Shown here piece after piece: positions 13,534 through 14,577 of a stretch of 14,577 nucleotides of DNA (positions within the stretch are counted from its first letter, which is position 1; each line of letters opens with the position of its first letter). This DNA comes from an uncultured Opitutia bacterium (GTDB lineage Bacteria > Verrucomicrobiota > Verrucomicrobiia > Opitutales > Opitutaceae). A program made the translations under genes and the position numbers. Below the pieces are notes generated by a model. It was not told the DNA's origin. It searched no databases and saw only the letters and a list, made by a program, of their open reading frames with translations. Location: NCBI GenBank assembly GCA_903938935.1, contig CAJAFD010000173.1:1-14577 (forward strand), written 5' to 3'.

Positions 13534-14187
13534 ATGAATAACGGCTTCGACCTCGCGATGCTGCGCGAGGGTCTCATGTTCTACATCGTGCTCGTCGTGA
13601 GCCTGTGCATCCACGAATGGGCGCACGCTTTCGTGGCCGACCGCCTCGGTGACGACACGCCGCGGAACGATGGTCGCGTGACGCTCAACCCCGTGGTGCA
13701 TATGGATCTCTTCGGGTCGGTGCTTTTCCCGCTGGTGTGCATCTTCATGTTTCCCGGTGGGCTACTTTTTGGTTGGGGTCGTCCGGTGATGATCAACCCG
13801 ACCAATTTTACGAATCGTAAACGCGACGAAGTCCTCACGACACTCGCGGGCCCGGCGGCAAATCTCGGTCTCGCGCTGCTTGCGGCGGTGATCGGCGGAA
13901 TCGCGTTTCGCTACGATCCGCGCGTGATCGAACTCGTGAAACTCGTGCTCTCGCTCAACGTCGCGCTGGCCGTTTTTAACCTCATTCCGCTTCCGCCGCT
14001 CGACGGTGGCACGGTGTTGAAACACGCGGTTGGTATGAGTGAGGAGACGTTTTTCAACATCGCCCGTTGGAGCATGCTAGTCCTGTTAATCGCGATCAAC
14101 ATCCCGCCCGTGCGCCAATTACTCGGACTGGTGATGGGCTTGGTGAGCTGGCCATTTGCAGCGTTATTTCAGGCGATCGCCGGATGA
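13534..14187 (+). CDS. Site-2-protease-type M50 family membrane metallopeptidase
   Basis: Intramembrane zinc peptidase of 217 residues, the small bacterial rhomboid-like-sized M50 type without a PDZ domain (unlike RseP). Zinc site HEWAH is residues 27-31 (H27, E28, H31) in the first long TM segment. The third ligand is D157 in FNLIPLPPLDGG. Other family signatures are GRVTLNPVVHMDLFG (47-61), FGWGRPVMINP (79-89) and LAGPAANLGLALL (104-116). About six hydrophobic segments are visible. The ATG at 13534 lies 6 nt after the TPR stop, and the stop overlaps the PrmB start as ATGA. Substrate unknown; regulated intramembrane proteolysis or clearance of membrane protein stubs are typical roles. All catalytic residues appear intact. 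Confidence 0.92.
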   Translation: MNNGFDLAMLREGLMFYIVLVVSLCIHEWAHAFVADRLGDDTPRNDGRVTLNPVVHMDLFGSVLFPLVCIFMFPGGLLFGWGRPVMINPTNFTNRKRDEVLTTLAGPAANLGLALLAAVIGGIAFRYDPRVIELVKLVLSLNVALAVFNLIPLPPLDGGTVLKHAVGMSEETFFNIARWSMLVLLIAINIPPVRQLLGLVMGLVSWPFAALFQAIAG

Positions 14188-14577
14188 AATCGCGCGACCT
14201 CTTCGCGAGCGCGAGCCGATGGACGACGTGCGGCGACTGGCTGCGCGGCGTGGAAAAACTCTACGCCAAAGCCGGCGCCACCCTCGGTCAAGTGGCTGCG
14301 AGCGCCCACGACGAAGCGCTTTATCTGCTCCTGCGCACGCTCGACCTCCCGCTCGACAGCGATACGCGTGTACTAGCCAAGAAACTCACGGCCGCCGAAC
14401 GCGCGAAAATCGAAGCCGTGTTTCGTCGCCGGCTGGTTGATCATGTTCCTGCCGGTTATCTCACGCGCGAAGCGTGGTTGGGCGAACATCAATTTTATGT
14501 GGATGAACGCGTGATCATCCCGCGCTCGTATTTTTTGGAAATTATCCCGGAGCAACTCGACGGTTGGTTGCCCGATC
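14184..14577 (+). CDS. prmB: Ribosomal protein L3 N5-glutamine methyltransferase, 3' end outside window
   Basis: Only the first 131 codons are in the window. The translation starts MKSRDLFASASRW at ATG 14184, overlapping the M50 stop (ATGA). Recognised from the PrmB N-terminal helical domain: DWLRGVEKLYAKAG, AHDEALYLLLRTLDLPLD, LTAAERAKIEAVFRRR and PAGYLTREAWLGEHQFYVDERVIIPRS. The PRSY ending rather than PRPETE separates it from PrmC, the release-factor methyltransferase. The SAM-binding and NPPY catalytic motifs would lie downstream of the window and cannot be checked. PrmB uses SAM to methylate a glutamine of ribosomal protein L3 in the cytoplasm. No Shine-Dalgarno is visible, so expression is probably coupled to the protease. 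Confidence 0.88.
   Translation, partial: MKSRDLFASASRWTTCGDWLRGVEKLYAKAGATLGQVAASAHDEALYLLLRTLDLPLDSDTRVLAKKLTAAERAKIEAVFRRRLVDHVPAGYLTREAWLGEHQFYVDERVIIPRSYFLEIIPEQLDGWLPD

Noticed and set aside
1..14577. Search for a defence system, mobile element, CRISPR array, tRNA or phage remnant
   Set aside because: No transposase or integrase, no terminal inverted or long direct repeats, no regularly spaced repeats and no tRNA-like cloverleaf were seen. All genes are metabolic, envelope or housekeeping types.

Overview
The window is dense, high-GC bacterial chromosome with 13 protein genes, two of them cut by the window edges. I see no RNA genes, insertion sequences, CRISPR arrays or gene-free stretch longer than about 160 bases. 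The gene mix is an LptF/LptG-type permease (so an outer membrane with LPS or a similar glycolipid), PrmB, secreted beta-propeller proteins, a DUF3748 protein and a YDR109C-type pentulose kinase. Together with the GC-rich codon use this fits a Gram-negative PVC-group bacterium, most likely Verrucomicrobiota of the Opitutaceae type. That placement is from memory of gene families, not from a search. Shine-Dalgarno motifs are weak or absent before most genes, and two or three genes probably use non-ATG starts.

Region A (1-6486, plus strand) is a carbohydrate-use cluster: the 3' part of a DapA/NanA-family aldolase, an exported DUF3748 propeller protein, an exported BNR/Asp-box 'sialidase-like' protein, an MFS permease and an FGGY pentulose (D-ribulo-) kinase. 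A weak hairpin plus T-run lies between the BNR gene and the permease, so this may be two transcripts (aldolase-DUF3748-BNR and permease-kinase). It resembles sialic-acid loci at first glance. However, no nanE, nanK or nagA/nagB homologue is visible, the GH33 FRIP arginine motif is absent, and the NanA YDE motif is absent. The substrate is best left open: a sugar or sugar acid released outside the cytoplasm, imported by the MFS protein and processed inside.

Region B (6490-9764, minus strand) is a compact set in transcription order zinc alcohol dehydrogenase, SDR oxidoreductase, GntP-family permease. This is the same functional order as E. coli idnD-idnO-idnT (L-idonate/5-ketogluconate use), but no gluconate kinase or regulator is present. 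The first two genes overlap by ATGA. The SDR carries Arg where the catalytic Lys is expected. The cluster converges on the ribulokinase with only 3 nt between stop codons.

Region C (9854-12527, minus strand) is housekeeping in style: HAD hydrolase, SRAP (HMCES/YedK-type abasic-site protein) 4 nt downstream of it, then a single LptF/LptG-family permease. The SRAP protein ends in QLSLGF, which looks like a sliding-clamp-binding peptide.

Region D (12688-14577, plus strand), divergent from the HAD gene, is a tight operon of an exported TPR protein, a site-2-protease-type M50 membrane peptidase and PrmB (ribosomal protein L3 glutamine methyltransferase, cut by the window end). The last two overlap by ATGA.
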